64,000 bases of DNA from Stutzerimonas stutzeri (GCF_000590475.1 NZ_CP007441.1:1573231-1637230), one strand, 5' to 3'; positions 9,046 through 18,115 are shown, counted from the first letter of the stretch. A program made the numbers and translations. The notes: generated from the sequence alone by a model not told the origin.

Positions 9046-9990
9046 TCAGGACGCGTCAGGCCCTTTCTCCTTCATGCGGCGATAGACCGTCGCCAGCAGC
9101 GCTCCGGACAGATTGTGCCAGACGCTGAATAGCGCGCTGGGCACCGCTGCCAGCGGTGAAAAGTGAGCGCTGGCCAAGGCCGCCCCGAGTCCTGAGTTCT
9201 GCATGCCGACTTCGATTGACAGCGTTTTGCGCTGCGCCAGTGGCAGGCCGAACAGGCGTCCGACAAGGTAGCCGATGCCAAGCCCCAGGGTGTTATGCAG
9301 CACGACAACGGCCATGATCAGCAAGCCGGATTCGGCAATCTTGGCCTGGCTGGCCGCGACCACGGCGGCCACGATGATCACGATGCTCACCACCGAAACC
9401 AGCGGCAGGATATCGACCACCTGATGCACCCGGTTGCCCAACAGGCGGCGAGCGATCAGGCCGAGGGCGATCGGTAACAGAACGATCTGCACGATGGACA
9501 TGAACAGCGCGCCGAAATTGACCGGCAGCCAGGCCGAAGCCAGCAGCCAGATCAGTGCGGGTGTGACCAGCGGAGCAAGCAGGGTGGTGACAGCGGTGAT
9601 CGCCACCGACAGCGCGACGTCCCCGCGGGAAAACCAGGCAATCACGTTCGAAGCGGTACCGCCCGGGCAACAGCCGACCAGGATCACACCGACCGCAATT
9701 TCCGCAGGCAGCCCCAGCAGTTGGCAGAGCAGCCAGGCGAGGGCAGGCATGATCAGAAATTGCGACCCGACACCCAACGCCACCCAGAGCGGACGGCGCG
9801 CGACTTCAGCGAAATCCGCCGCTTTCAGCGTCAGGCCCATACCGAACATGATCAGCCCGAGCAACGGGACGATCCAGGCGGTGGCCGGCAGGAACCAGCT
9901 GGGCTGGAAGAAAGCGAGGATGGCGAACAGCAGGACCCAGAGGGCGAACGTGTTGCCGACAAAGCGGCTAAGGGCGGCGAGGGCACGCAT
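9046..9990 (-). CDS. Bile acid:sodium symporter (BASS/SBF) family transporter
   Basis: A 314-residue inner-membrane protein with about ten hydrophobic segments. Family signatures include the glycine-rich GLIMFGMGLTL near the N-terminus, the crossover stretch GCCPGGTASNVIAWFSRGDVA, and GMQNSGLGAALASAHF near the C-terminus. BASS proteins move organic anions such as bile acids, pantoate or pyruvate with sodium; the substrate here is unknown. The start at 9990 is preceded by AAGG. It stands alone between sugE and rdgC and nothing in the context narrows its role. Confidence 0.85.
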   Translation of the reverse strand: MRALAALSRFVGNTFALWVLLFAILAFFQPSWFLPATAWIVPLLGLIMFGMGLTLKAADFAEVARRPLWVALGVGSQFLIMPALAWLLCQLLGLPAEIAVGVILVGCCPGGTASNVIAWFSRGDVALSVAITAVTTLLAPLVTPALIWLLASAWLPVNFGALFMSIVQIVLLPIALGLIARRLLGNRVHQVVDILPLVSVVSIVIIVAAVVAASQAKIAESGLLIMAVVVLHNTLGLGIGYLVGRLFGLPLAQRKTLSIEVGMQNSGLGAALASAHFSPLAAVPSALFSVWHNLSGALLATVYRRMKEKGPDAS

Positions 9991-10050
9991 CGGGCTTACC
10001 TTGTAGTTATGGAAGAGGCGCCGTCAGCCTGGGCTGACGGCCAGAGCAGT

Positions 10051-10971
10051 TTAGATGCCCTGTGGGATCTCCTCACCACCCAGTGCCTCGAACAGCGCGG
10101 GCAGGAATTCTTTGAAGGTCAGCATCATCAGCAGGAAGCTGGCGTCCTGCTGACCGAGATCGTCATCGCCGCCGTCCTGTTCGGCCTGGTCCTGCAGCAG
10201 CTCTTCGAAGCGCAGGCGTTTGATCACAAGCTTGTCGTCGAGCACGAAGGACAGTTTGTCCTGCCAGCCCAGCGACAGCTGAGTGACCTGCTTGCCGACT
10301 TCCAGATGCTGCTGGATCTCGTCGCTGGTTAGGTCCTGACGCTTGCAGCGCACTACGCCGCCGTCTTCGTGGGTATCACGCAGTTCGCACTCGTCGAGCA
10401 CGAAGAAATCGTCCGCGGCTTTCTGCGTCTTGACCCAGTCGGTCATAGTGGCCGAAGGCGCGATCTTCACGGTCAGCGGGCGCACCGGCAGCGAGCCGAT
10501 GGCTTCACGTAGGGTCGACAGCAAATCTTCGGCGCGCTTGGGGCTGGATGCGTCGACCAGAATCAGGCCCTGATCGGGCGCGATGGCGGCGAAGGTGCCG
10601 GACTTACGGATGAAGGCGCGGGGCAGGAAGGCCTGGATGATGTCGTCCTTGATCTGGTCGCGTTCCTTCTTGTAGACCTTGCGCATCTGCTCGTTTTCGA
10701 TCTCGTCGACCTTTTCCTTCAGTGCGTCCTTGACCACGCTGCCAGGCAGGATGCGCTCTTCCTTGCGCGTGGAGATCAGTAGGAAGCCTTGGCTGGCATG
10801 CACCAGCGGTGCGTCTTCGCCCTTGCCAAAGGGCGCGACGAAGCCGTAGGTGCTCAGTTCCTGGCTGGCGCAGGGGCGGGCGGGCTTGGCGGCCAATGCA
10901 GCTTCAAGTGTCTCGACATCGAAAGGCACGTTCTGGGTGAGACGGTAGACGAGCAGATTACGAAACCACAT
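10051..10971 (-). CDS. rdgC: Recombination-associated protein RdgC
   Basis: A 306-residue protein matching the usual RdgC length. The start MWFRNLLVYRLT, the STYGFVAPFGK stretch and the C-terminal FKEFLPALFEALGGEE region are characteristic. RdgC forms a ring-shaped dimer that binds double-stranded DNA without sequence specificity and limits RecA filament formation. ATG 10971 is chosen because family members begin exactly there; the longer frame from 11034 adds an unrelated 21-residue head. It is monocistronic, and the promoter region for the tRNA-Val/Asp genes follows on the other strand. Confidence 0.93.
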   Translation of the reverse strand: MWFRNLLVYRLTQNVPFDVETLEAALAAKPARPCASQELSTYGFVAPFGKGEDAPLVHASQGFLLISTRKEERILPGSVVKDALKEKVDEIENEQMRKVYKKERDQIKDDIIQAFLPRAFIRKSGTFAAIAPDQGLILVDASSPKRAEDLLSTLREAIGSLPVRPLTVKIAPSATMTDWVKTQKAADDFFVLDECELRDTHEDGGVVRCKRQDLTSDEIQQHLEVGKQVTQLSLGWQDKLSFVLDDKLVIKRLRFEELLQDQAEQDGGDDDLGQQDASFLLMMLTFKEFLPALFEALGGEEIPQGI

Positions 10972-11135
10972 GGCGATTTGAAACTCCGGTAAAAGCAAAG
11001 GGCGCATTATTCCCGTCCCGGCAAGCCAGGCCAACCCTGCCGAGCCGCAATGCCGATGGAAACCGCAAAAACGGCCAATAAACAGAGGGGTTCCTAAGTC
11101 TTTGTAAGTTCTTCAATTTTTTTTTCAAAAGGGGC

Positions 11136-11164
11136 TTGCCAAGGTCAGGAACCCTCTCTAGAAT
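11136..11164 (+). promoter_or_regulatory. Promoter of the tRNA-Val/tRNA-Asp unit
   Basis: A sigma-70 type promoter: TTGCCA at 11136-11141, a 17-base spacer, and TAGAAT at 11159-11164. It is followed by a GC-rich discriminator (GCGCCCC) typical of stable RNA promoters under stringent control. The tRNA begins 22 bases later. Confidence 0.75.
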
Positions 11165-11186
11165 GCGCCCCACTTCGAGAGCAAAC

Positions 11187-11262
11187 GGGTGATTAGCTCA
11201 GCTGGGAGAGCATCTGCCTTACAAGCAGAGGGTCGGCGGTTCGATCCCGTCATCACCCACCA
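11187..11262 (+). tRNA. tRNA-Val (anticodon TAC)
   Basis: A 76-base cloverleaf with acceptor GGGTGAT/ATCACCC, D-loop TAGCTCAGCTGGGAGAGC, anticodon loop CTTACAA (anticodon TAC), T-loop GGTTCGATCCC and an encoded CCA end. Confidence 0.97.
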
Positions 11263-11275
11263 CTCGAGGTTTAGC

Positions 11276-11352
11276 GCAGCGGTAGTTCAGTCGGTTAGAA
11301 TACCGGCCTGTCACGCCGGGGGTCGCGGGTTCGAGTCCCGTCCGCTGCGCCA
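11276..11352 (+). tRNA. tRNA-Asp (anticodon GTC)
   Basis: A 77-base cloverleaf with acceptor GCAGCGG/CCGCTGC, anticodon loop CTGTCAC (GTC), T-arm GGGTTCGAGTCCC and an encoded CCA. It follows tRNA-Val by 13 bases and is co-transcribed with it. Confidence 0.97.
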
Positions 11353-11391
11353 TATTCGCCATCAAGGACCACTGAACGCCTTGATAGCTCG

Positions 11392-11424
11392 AAAAAAAGC
11401 GACCTTAGGGTCGCTTTTTTTTTC
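11392..11424 (+). terminator. Terminator of the tRNA-Val/Asp unit
   Basis: GCGACC (11399-11404) pairs with GGGTCGC around TTA, preceded by seven A and followed by nine T. A textbook Rho-independent terminator. Confidence 0.92.
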
Positions 11425-11602
11425 GCCTCCGATTTGGGTTTTTCACCCCGTTCGCACTCTTTGTATCTTTCGTGCGGCACTTCCTGACTTTGCATTGTCT
11501 TTACCTATTACCTCGGTCCGCTCGGTAGCCACTGCTGGGGGTGACTGTTAAGCTCCGGCAATCCATTTGCTTCACCCCTTCAAGCGTATTTAAGGAAACA
11601 GA

Positions 11603-12358
11603 ATGAGACATCAACGTTTGGCGTCTGCGATAGCCCTGATTGGCCTAGTCCTGGCGGGCTGTGATTCAGAAACCAGCGTCAAGCTGGATACTCCGGCACA
11701 GAAAGCTTCCTATGGTATCGGCCTGAACATGGGCAAGAGCCTGGCTCAGGAAGGCATGGCTGATCTCGATTCGAACGCGGTTGCGCAGGGCATCGACGAT
11801 GCCATTGGCAAGAAAGAGCAGAAGTTGACCGACGAGCAGCTGATGGAGGCGTTCTCCGCCCTGCAGGCGCGTGCCGAAGAGCGCATGGTCGAGATGAATA
11901 AGGAAGCTGCGGAGAAGGGCAAGAAATTCCTCGAAGACAACGCCAAGCGTGACGGGGTGAAAACCACCGAGTCCGGTCTGCAATATGAAGTAGTCCAGAA
12001 GGCTGACGGTCCTCAGCCGGGTCCGGACGACGTCGTTACCGTCCATTATGAAGGCAGCCTGACCGATGGCACCGTCTTCGATAGTTCGATCAAGCGCGGC
12101 ACCCCAATCGACCTGCCGGTCGGCGGTGTGATTCCGGGTTGGGTCGAAGGCCTGCAGCTGATGCACGTCGGCGAGAAGTACAAGCTGTATATCCCGAGCG
12201 AACTGGCCTATGGCGAGCAGAGCCCGAGTCCGCTGATCCCCGCCAACTCGGTGCTGGTGTTTGATCTGGAGCTGCTGGGCATCAAGGGCGACGAGAGCGA
12301 AGCGGCTCCGGCTGCAGAAGCCGAGCCTGAGGCTGCCGAAGAAGGCAACGCTCAGTAA
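11603..12358 (+). CDS. FKBP-type peptidyl-prolyl isomerase lipoprotein (FkpA/Mip family)
   Basis: A 251-residue exported protein with a lipobox (LVLAGC, lipidated Cys20). A helical FKBP_N dimerisation domain (about 30-130) is followed by a C-terminal FKBP catalytic domain. Visible FKBP residues include VHYEGSLTDGTVFDSS, PGWVEGLQLM and SELAYGEQ. An Ala/Glu-rich tail ends the protein. It should be anchored in an envelope membrane and assist folding of periplasmic or outer-membrane proteins. Relatives include E. coli FkpA and Legionella Mip, though those are not always lipidated. Confidence 0.9.
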   Translation: MRHQRLASAIALIGLVLAGCDSETSVKLDTPAQKASYGIGLNMGKSLAQEGMADLDSNAVAQGIDDAIGKKEQKLTDEQLMEAFSALQARAEERMVEMNKEAAEKGKKFLEDNAKRDGVKTTESGLQYEVVQKADGPQPGPDDVVTVHYEGSLTDGTVFDSSIKRGTPIDLPVGGVIPGWVEGLQLMHVGEKYKLYIPSELAYGEQSPSPLIPANSVLVFDLELLGIKGDESEAAPAAEAEPEAAEEGNAQ

Positions 12359-12374
12359 TTTTTCGGCTAAATCG

Positions 12375-12400
12375 AACGCCCCGCCTATGCGGGGCGTTTT
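12375..12400 (+). terminator. Terminator after the FKBP gene
   Basis: AACGCCCCGC pairs with GCGGGGCGTT around a CTAT loop and runs into TTTT. Strong intrinsic terminator. Confidence 0.9.
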
Positions 12401-12437
12401 CGTTTCTGCTCATGAAAGTCTTGTTACATGGCGAACC

Positions 12438-12887
12438 TGTTACGCGCAGCGAACGCTTCAGCGCGGCCCCGAAGGGGTGAGCGAAGCGAATCACCTGGGA
12501 TAGGTCCCTGGTGAGAGTTAGGCGGACACAAAAAAGCCCCAGGTTTTCATCTGAGGCTTTGAAGTTGGCTCCGCGACCTGGACTCGACTGCGCAGCAGAA
12601 CGCGCTTCAGCGCGGCCCCGAAGGGGTGAGCGAAGCGAATCACCAGGGACATGGTCCCTAGTGAGAGTCCGGCGGACACAAAGAAGCCCCAGGTTTTCAC
12701 CTGAGGCTTTGAAGTTGGCTCCGCGACCTGGACTCGACTGCGCAGCAGAACGCGCTTCAGCGCGGCCCCGAAGGGGTGAGCGAAGCGAATCACCTGGGAG
12801 ATGGTCCCTGGTGAAAGTCCGGCGGACACAAAAAAGCCTCAGGTTTTCACCTGAGGCTTTGAAGTTGGCTCCGCGACCTGGACTCGA
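12438..12887. repeat. Three tandem ~150-bp repeats carrying the 3' end of tRNA-Asn
   Basis: Three direct copies with a period of 149-150 bases (about 12438-12587, 12588-12737, 12738-12887). Each ends (plus strand) in the same 22 bases of tRNA-Asn 3' half, including CCA, at 12566, 12716 and 12866; only the last continues into a full tRNA gene. Each copy also carries the tRNA terminator hairpin, a GC-rich palindromic block (GCGCGGCCCCGAAGGGG) and a CCAGGGAC/GTCCCTGG dyad. The terminator stem is perfect in the copy next to the tRNA, has one mismatch in the middle copy and more in the outer one. No protein is predicted; frames across it are repeat artefacts. Confidence 0.9.
12830..12861 (-). terminator. 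Terminator of tRNA-Asn
   Basis: On the minus strand AAAGCCTCAGGT pairs with ACCTGAGGCTTT and continues into TTTTTT. It sits just after the tRNA-Asn CCA end. Decayed copies lie 150 and 300 bases further on. Confidence 0.85.
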
Positions 12888-12941
12888 ACCAGGGACCCAA
12901 TGATTAACAGTCATTTGCTCTACCGACTGAGCTATCGCGGA
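12866..12941 (-). tRNA. tRNA-Asn (anticodon GTT)
   Basis: A 76-base cloverleaf on the minus strand with acceptor TCCGCGA/TCGCGGA, D-loop AGCTCAGTCGGTAGAGC, anticodon GTT within CTGTTAA, T-arm CCTGGTTCGAGTCCAGG and an encoded CCA. tRNA-Asn genes are frequent integration targets. Confidence 0.97.
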
Positions 12942-12953
12942 ACAGCGGTGCGT

Positions 12954-12981
12954 ATCCTACTGTTAACTAAAGGAAAGTCAA
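12954..12981 (-). promoter_or_regulatory. Promoter of tRNA-Asn
   Basis: Minus-strand TTGACT (12981-12976), a 16-base spacer, and TAGGAT (12959-12954), ending 12 bases before the tRNA 5' end. It lies in the short space after the aminotransferase stop. Confidence 0.65.
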
Positions 12982-12992
12982 CACCTTGCGGA

Positions 12993-14189
12993 TCAGAGGA
13001 CTTGCACGATTGCGTCGGTGACATGGTCCAGGTTGTTGTGATTCAACGCCGCTGCGCAGATACGTCCTGTGCTGATTGCGTAGACGCCGAACTCGACGCG
13101 CAGACGTTCGACCTGAGCGGCGGTGAGGCCGGAATAGGAGAACATGCCGCGCTGCTTGGCGACGAAACCGAAGTCCTGCTTGGCGCCTTTCTCGGCCAGT
13201 TGGCGAACCATAGTCAGGCGCATGTCCTGAATGCGAGTGCGCATTTCACCCAGCTCGGTTTCCCACATCGAACGCAGCTCCGGGCTGTTTAGCACGGCGG
13301 AAACCACGGTGGCGCCATGAGTTGGTGGGTTGGAGTAGTTAGTGCGGATGACACGCTTGATCTGCGAGAGCACGCGCGCCGACTCATCACGGTTCTGGGT
13401 CACCATCGATAGCGCGCCGACACGCTCGCCATACAGCGAAAATGACTTCGAGAACGAACTGGAAACGAAGAAGCTCATGCCTGACTCGGCGAACAGCCGC
13501 ACGGCGGCGGCATCTTCTTCGATGTTGTCGCCGAAGCCCTGGTAAGCAATATCAATGAACGGCACGTGGTCGTTGGCACGAAGCACTTCTAGGATCTGCT
13601 TCCAGTCCTCCGGCTGCAGGTCGACGCCGGTCGGGTTGTGGCAGCAGGCGTGTAGCACGACGATCGAACGAGCCGGCAGATTCTTCAGATCTTCGAGCAT
13701 GCCGTCGCGGTCAATCCCGTGACTGGCGGCGTCATAGTACCTGTAGTTCTGCACGGGGAAGCCGGCGCTCTCGAACAGTGCGCGATGGTTTTCCCAGCTC
13801 GGATTGGTGATCGCCACGACCGCGTCGGGCAGCATGCGCTTGAGGAAATCCGCACCGATCTTCAGCGCGCCGGTACCGCCCAGCGCCTGGCTGGTCACCA
13901 CCCGGCCGTCGGCGACCAACGCCGAATCGGCACCGAACAGCAAGCCCTGAACGGCCATGTCGTAGCTGGCGATACCGTCAATGGGCAGATAGCCTCGTGG
14001 GGCGTTGAGTTCCAGGCGTGCCTTCTCGGCGGCCGCGACGGCGCGCAGCAGGGGAATTCGGCCTTCTTCGTTGTAGTAGACGCCCACCCCCAGGTTGACC
14101 TTGTTCTGCCGCGTGTCGGCATTGAAGGCTTCATTGAGGCCGAGGATCGGATCGCGCGGCGCCATTTCGACAGCGGAGAACAAACTCAT
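12993..14189 (-). CDS. tyrB: Aromatic/aspartate aminotransferase (TyrB/PhhC family, class I PLP)
   Basis: A 398-residue class I PLP-dependent aminotransferase of the aspartate/aromatic group. Visible features are the start MSLFSAVEMAPRDPILGLNE, the HACCHNPTGVD motif, and the PLP lysine in SSSFSKSFSLYGERVG. It interconverts aspartate, Tyr or Phe with 2-oxoacids. The same family in Pseudomonas is called TyrB, or PhhC when linked to phenylalanine hydroxylase; here there is no phh neighbour. ATG 14189 matches family length, although I see no good Shine-Dalgarno sequence before it. It is divergent from uvrB. Confidence 0.9.
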   Translation of the reverse strand: MSLFSAVEMAPRDPILGLNEAFNADTRQNKVNLGVGVYYNEEGRIPLLRAVAAAEKARLELNAPRGYLPIDGIASYDMAVQGLLFGADSALVADGRVVTSQALGGTGALKIGADFLKRMLPDAVVAITNPSWENHRALFESAGFPVQNYRYYDAASHGIDRDGMLEDLKNLPARSIVVLHACCHNPTGVDLQPEDWKQILEVLRANDHVPFIDIAYQGFGDNIEEDAAAVRLFAESGMSFFVSSSFSKSFSLYGERVGALSMVTQNRDESARVLSQIKRVIRTNYSNPPTHGATVVSAVLNSPELRSMWETELGEMRTRIQDMRLTMVRQLAEKGAKQDFGFVAKQRGMFSYSGLTAAQVERLRVEFGVYAISTGRICAAALNHNNLDHVTDAIVQVL

Positions 14190-14526
14190 GATGGGGAGGC
14201 TCGAAGAGAGGAGGTGACTGATGCAGCACCCTCGCTTCGCGCTGAGGGCGGTGCGCAAACGGGGCAAGAGTATAGCGAGACTGGCTCTGGGTCGCGATAT
14301 GCTGGGGCTGTTTTTTCTAACCGATTCACGCTCGCCTGGTCGCCATTCTGCCTCGCTTCGTCTGTCTCTCTGGCCGGGCACTTGATATTGTCGAGAGCGA
14401 CCGCATTGAAAGGGGCCGTGTCAGCTGTTCGCCTTGTCCGCAACGGCTCGATACGCCTTAAAAGTTGCCGCCTGGCAGGCTCTACCGTTCGGCTTTCGGG
14501 TCGTCACGCTATCTGAAGAGGTCGAT
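14190..14526. other. Divergent intergenic region tyrB/uvrB
   Basis: 337 bases between divergent genes, expected to hold both promoters. I looked for a CTGT-N8-ACAG LexA operator before uvrB and saw none. A T-run at about 14312 (GCTGTTTTTTC) has no hairpin before it. No confident promoter can be assigned. Confidence 0.4.
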
Positions 14527-16542
14527 ATGTCGAAGTTCGAACTGATCACGCGCTTCAAGCCCGCCGGGGACCAGCCGGAAGCTATCCGGCAGATGATCGA
14601 AGGCATCGAGGCCGGTCTGTCACACCAGACCTTGTTGGGCGTGACGGGCTCCGGCAAGACCTTCAGCATTGCCAATGTCATTGCCCACGTGCAGCGGCCA
14701 ACCTTGGTGCTGGCACCGAACAAGACGTTGGCCGCGCAGCTCTACGGCGAGTTCAAGGCGTTCTTTCCGAACAATGCGGTGGAGTACTTCGTTTCCTATT
14801 ACGACTACTACCAGCCGGAAGCCTATGTGCCGTCCTCGGACACCTTCATCGAAAAGGACGCTTCGATCAACGATCACATCGAGCAGATGCGGCTGTCGGC
14901 GACCAAGGCGTTGCTGGAGCGGCCGGACGCGATCATCGTTACGACCGTCTCCTGCATCTACGGTCTGGGTGATCCGCAGTCGTATTTGAAAATGGTCCTG
15001 CACGTGGACCGGGGTGACCGCCTCGATCAGCGCGAGCTGCTGCGTCGCCTCACTGGGCTCCAGTACACCCGTAACGACATGGATTTCGCCCGCGCCACCT
15101 TCCGAGTGCGTGGCGATGTGATCGATATCTTCCCGGCGGAATCGGATCTCGAGGCGGTGCGCATCGAGCTCTTCGATGACGAAGTCGAGAGCCTGTCCGC
15201 CTTCGATCCGCTGACCGGCGAGGTGATCCGCAAGCTGCCGCGCTTCACCTTTTATCCCAAAAGCCACTACGTGACGCCCCGCGAGACGCTGCTGGACGCC
15301 ATCGAGAACATCAAGGCCGAGCTCAAGGATCGTCTCGACTACCTGCGTTCCAACAACAAGCTGGTGGAGGCGCAACGGCTCGAGCAGCGCACACGCTTCG
15401 ATCTGGAAATGATCATGGAGCTGGGCTATTGCAACGGTATCGAGAACTACTCGCGCTATCTCTCGGGTCGCGCGTCGGGTGAGGCGCCGCCGACGCTTTA
15501 TGACTATTTGCCCGCTGATGCGCTGCTGGTTATAGACGAGTCCCACGTCAGCGTGCCGCAGGTCGGTGCCATGTACAAAGGCGACCGTTCGCGCAAGGAA
15601 ACCCTCGTCGAATACGGCTTCCGCCTACCTTCGGCGCTGGATAACCGGCCCATGCGTTTCGACGAATGGGAAGCCATCAGCCCGCAGACCATCTTCGTCT
15701 CGGCGACACCGGGCCCTTATGAAGCGGAACACGCCGGGCGCGTCATCGAACAGGTGGTGCGTCCTACAGGGCTGGTGGATCCGCAGATCGAAGTGCGGCC
15801 GGCGTTGACTCAAGTCGATGATCTGCTGTCCGAGATCACCAAATGCGTGGCCAAGGAAGAGCGGGTGCTAGTCACCACGTTGACCAAGCGGATGGCCGAG
15901 GACCTGACCGACTATCTGGGCGACCACGGCGTGCGGGTGCGCTACCTCCATTCGGATATCGATACGGTGGAGCGGGTGGAGATCATTCGCGACCTGCGCC
16001 TTGGCGTGTTCGATGTGCTGGTGGGCATCAACCTATTGCGTGAGGGCCTGGATATGCCGGAGGTATCGCTGGTGGCGATCCTCGACGCGGACAAGGAGGG
16101 CTTCCTGCGCTCCGAGCGTTCGCTGATCCAGACAATCGGCCGCGCGGCCCGTAACCTCAACGGCAGGGCGATTCTCTATGCCGACAACATGACCGGGTCC
16201 ATGGAGCGGGCCATCGGCGAAACCGAGCGCCGACGCAACAAGCAGATCGCCTTCAACGAGGCCAATGGCATCGTCCCGCAGGGCGTATTCAAGGATGTGA
16301 AGGACATTCTCGAAGGAGCCACCGTACCCGGCTCGCGCAGCAAGAAGCGTCGCGGCGAAGCCAAGGCGGCGGAAGAGGCGGCGCGCTACGAGAATGAACT
16401 GCGTTCGCCGAGCGAAATCACCAAGAGGATTCGTCAGCTCGAAGAGAAGATGCTCGCGTATGCGCGCGATCTTGAGTTCGAGGCCGCCGCGCAGACTCGG
16501 GACGAGATTCACAAGCTGCGCGAGCGCCTGCTGCAGGTTTAG
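14527..16542 (+). CDS. uvrB: Excinuclease ABC subunit B
   Basis: 671 residues, the standard UvrB size. The start MSKFELITRFKPAGDQPEAI is followed by Walker A GVTGSGKT, the beta-hairpin YYDYYQPEAYVPSSDTFIEKD used for damage probing, helicase motifs through QTIGRAARN, and the C-terminal UVR domain (IRQLEEKMLAYARDLEFEAAAQ) that binds UvrC. It verifies DNA damage after UvrA loading in nucleotide excision repair. ATG 14527 is preceded by GAAGAGG; the longer frame from 14434 lacks family similarity. Confidence 0.97.
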   Translation: MSKFELITRFKPAGDQPEAIRQMIEGIEAGLSHQTLLGVTGSGKTFSIANVIAHVQRPTLVLAPNKTLAAQLYGEFKAFFPNNAVEYFVSYYDYYQPEAYVPSSDTFIEKDASINDHIEQMRLSATKALLERPDAIIVTTVSCIYGLGDPQSYLKMVLHVDRGDRLDQRELLRRLTGLQYTRNDMDFARATFRVRGDVIDIFPAESDLEAVRIELFDDEVESLSAFDPLTGEVIRKLPRFTFYPKSHYVTPRETLLDAIENIKAELKDRLDYLRSNNKLVEAQRLEQRTRFDLEMIMELGYCNGIENYSRYLSGRASGEAPPTLYDYLPADALLVIDESHVSVPQVGAMYKGDRSRKETLVEYGFRLPSALDNRPMRFDEWEAISPQTIFVSATPGPYEAEHAGRVIEQVVRPTGLVDPQIEVRPALTQVDDLLSEITKCVAKEERVLVTTLTKRMAEDLTDYLGDHGVRVRYLHSDIDTVERVEIIRDLRLGVFDVLVGINLLREGLDMPEVSLVAILDADKEGFLRSERSLIQTIGRAARNLNGRAILYADNMTGSMERAIGETERRRNKQIAFNEANGIVPQGVFKDVKDILEGATVPGSRSKKRRGEAKAAEEAARYENELRSPSEITKRIRQLEEKMLAYARDLEFEAAAQTRDEIHKLRERLLQV

Positions 16543-16564
16543 AGGCTAAAGGATTGGCGCAGGC

Positions 16565-18115
16565 TCAGTGTGCCGCGCCGCCCTTGATGTCCTCGGGCAG
16601 TTTGCGCGTCAGCAGCACGGCGACCATGCTGATCGCCAGGGCAATACCGACGAAATGGAACGCATCGTTGTAGGCCATGATCATGGCCTGCTGGTGTGTG
16701 ATCTCGCTGAGCCGTCCCAGCGCGGCCTGCTCGCTGCCCAATTGCTGGGTCAGGGCGGTCAGGCGCTCGGCCACCGCCGGATTGCTCGGCACTACCGACT
16801 CGCGTAGGTAGTCGAAATAGATCTTCGTGCGGCTGTCCAGCAGCGTGGCGAGCAGGGCGATGCCGATCGCGCCGCCTAGATTTCGCAGAATATTGAACAG
16901 GCTGGATGCTGAGCCAGCATCCTTCGGCTGGATATAGGCCGTGGCGATCAGCGAGACGGTGACCATGATCATCGGCTGGCCCAGCGCGCGGATGATCTGG
17001 ATCGGATGGAACTGATCGCCGGCGAAGTCCGGATTGAGCGCGCCGGAGGCGAAGCTGGAAAGGCCGAACAGGGCGAAGCCTGCCGCGCAGAGCAGCTTGG
17101 GCGCGATGATCTTCATCAGCTTGGGCACCAGCGGAATCAGGAACAGCTGCGGAATCCCCATCCACATGATTACCTGGCCAATCTGCAACGCGTTGTAGTT
17201 CTGGATCTGCGCCAGGTACAGCGGCAACAGGTAGATAGAACCATAGAGGCCGAGCCCCATGCCCAGGCTGGCGATACTGGTAAGGCCGAAGTTGCGCTCG
17301 CGCAGGATCCCCAGGTTGATCAAAGGGTTAGTGCGCGACAACTGCAGGATGACGAACAGGATCAGGCTGATCAGCGCCACCGAGCCCAGCTGGACGATCA
17401 GGGTCGACTCCAGCCAGTCCTTGCGATGGCCTTCTTCGAGAAACACCTGCAGGCAGCCGAGCCCCATGGCCAGGGTGACGATGCCGGCGTAATCGGTGCT
17501 TTTCAGCAGTTCCCAGTGCGGTGGCTTCTTTTCCAGGCCGTACAGCAGGCCGGCGATCATCAGCAAACCGGGCGGTATGTTGATGTAGAAGATGTATTCC
17601 CAACCCCAGCTTTCGGTGAGCCAGCCACCCAGGGTGGGCCCGATCGAGGGCGCAAAGGTGGCGGTAATGGCGAACAGCGCCATGCCTTTGGCTCGATGGT
17701 GTTCGGGCAGCTTGATCAGCGTCAGGGTGAAGGCCAGCGGAATCAGCGCGCCGCCGGTAAAGCCCTGCATTGCACGGAACACGATCATGCTCTCCAGATT
17801 CCAGGCGAAGGAGCAGAGCAGGGAGGAGAACAGAAATCCGACCGATACCCACACCGCCAGGCGCCGAGCCGAGAGCAGCTGGACCAGCCAGGCGGTCAGC
17901 GGAATCATGATTATTTCCGCCACCAGATAGGACGTGGAAATCCACGAGCCTTCTTCCAGCGTGGCGGACAGCGCGCCCTGGATATCCTTGAGCGACGAGT
18001 TGGTGATCTGGATATCAAGAACCGCCATGAACGCGCCGAGCATGGCGCTCATCACGGCGATCCAGTCGCGCCGGCTGGGTTCGCCAACCGGACGAATCAA
18101 CGCATCAGCGGCCAC
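16565..18115 (-). CDS. emrB: DHA2-family MFS drug efflux permease (EmrB type)
   Basis: A 516-residue, 14-helix major facilitator of the EmrB/QacA group. Family motifs include the early transmembrane segment AFMAVLDIQITNSSL, motif C region GPTLGGWLTESWGWEYIFYIN, and the conserved motif A-like loop. It forms a tripartite pump with the adaptor encoded just upstream (18105-19139), which it overlaps by 11 bases, and an outer-membrane channel not seen here. Typical substrates are hydrophobic drugs and uncouplers; the real substrate is unknown. It converges with uvrB. Confidence 0.9.
   Translation of the reverse strand: MAADALIRPVGEPSRRDWIAVMSAMLGAFMAVLDIQITNSSLKDIQGALSATLEEGSWISTSYLVAEIIMIPLTAWLVQLLSARRLAVWVSVGFLFSSLLCSFAWNLESMIVFRAMQGFTGGALIPLAFTLTLIKLPEHHRAKGMALFAITATFAPSIGPTLGGWLTESWGWEYIFYINIPPGLLMIAGLLYGLEKKPPHWELLKSTDYAGIVTLAMGLGCLQVFLEEGHRKDWLESTLIVQLGSVALISLILFVILQLSRTNPLINLGILRERNFGLTSIASLGMGLGLYGSIYLLPLYLAQIQNYNALQIGQVIMWMGIPQLFLIPLVPKLMKIIAPKLLCAAGFALFGLSSFASGALNPDFAGDQFHPIQIIRALGQPMIMVTVSLIATAYIQPKDAGSASSLFNILRNLGGAIGIALLATLLDSRTKIYFDYLRESVVPSNPAVAERLTALTQQLGSEQAALGRLSEITHQQAMIMAYNDAFHFVGIALAISMVAVLLTRKLPEDIKGGAAH

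Noticed and set aside
11189..11551. 120-codon plus-strand frame across tRNA-Val and tRNA-Asp
   Set aside because: It is made of tRNA genes and a terminator.
12438..12887. Possible CRISPR array
   Set aside because: Whole units of 150 bases repeat with no unique spacers and the repeats contain tRNA parts; no cas genes.
12282..12914. Open frames of 210 (minus) and 130 (plus) codons over the repeat region
   Set aside because: The repeated peptide blocks come directly from the 150-base DNA repeats and tRNA-Asn tail; no start signal or family.
14190..14526. SOS (LexA) operator before uvrB
   Set aside because: I searched for CTGT-N8-ACAG and saw no acceptable match.
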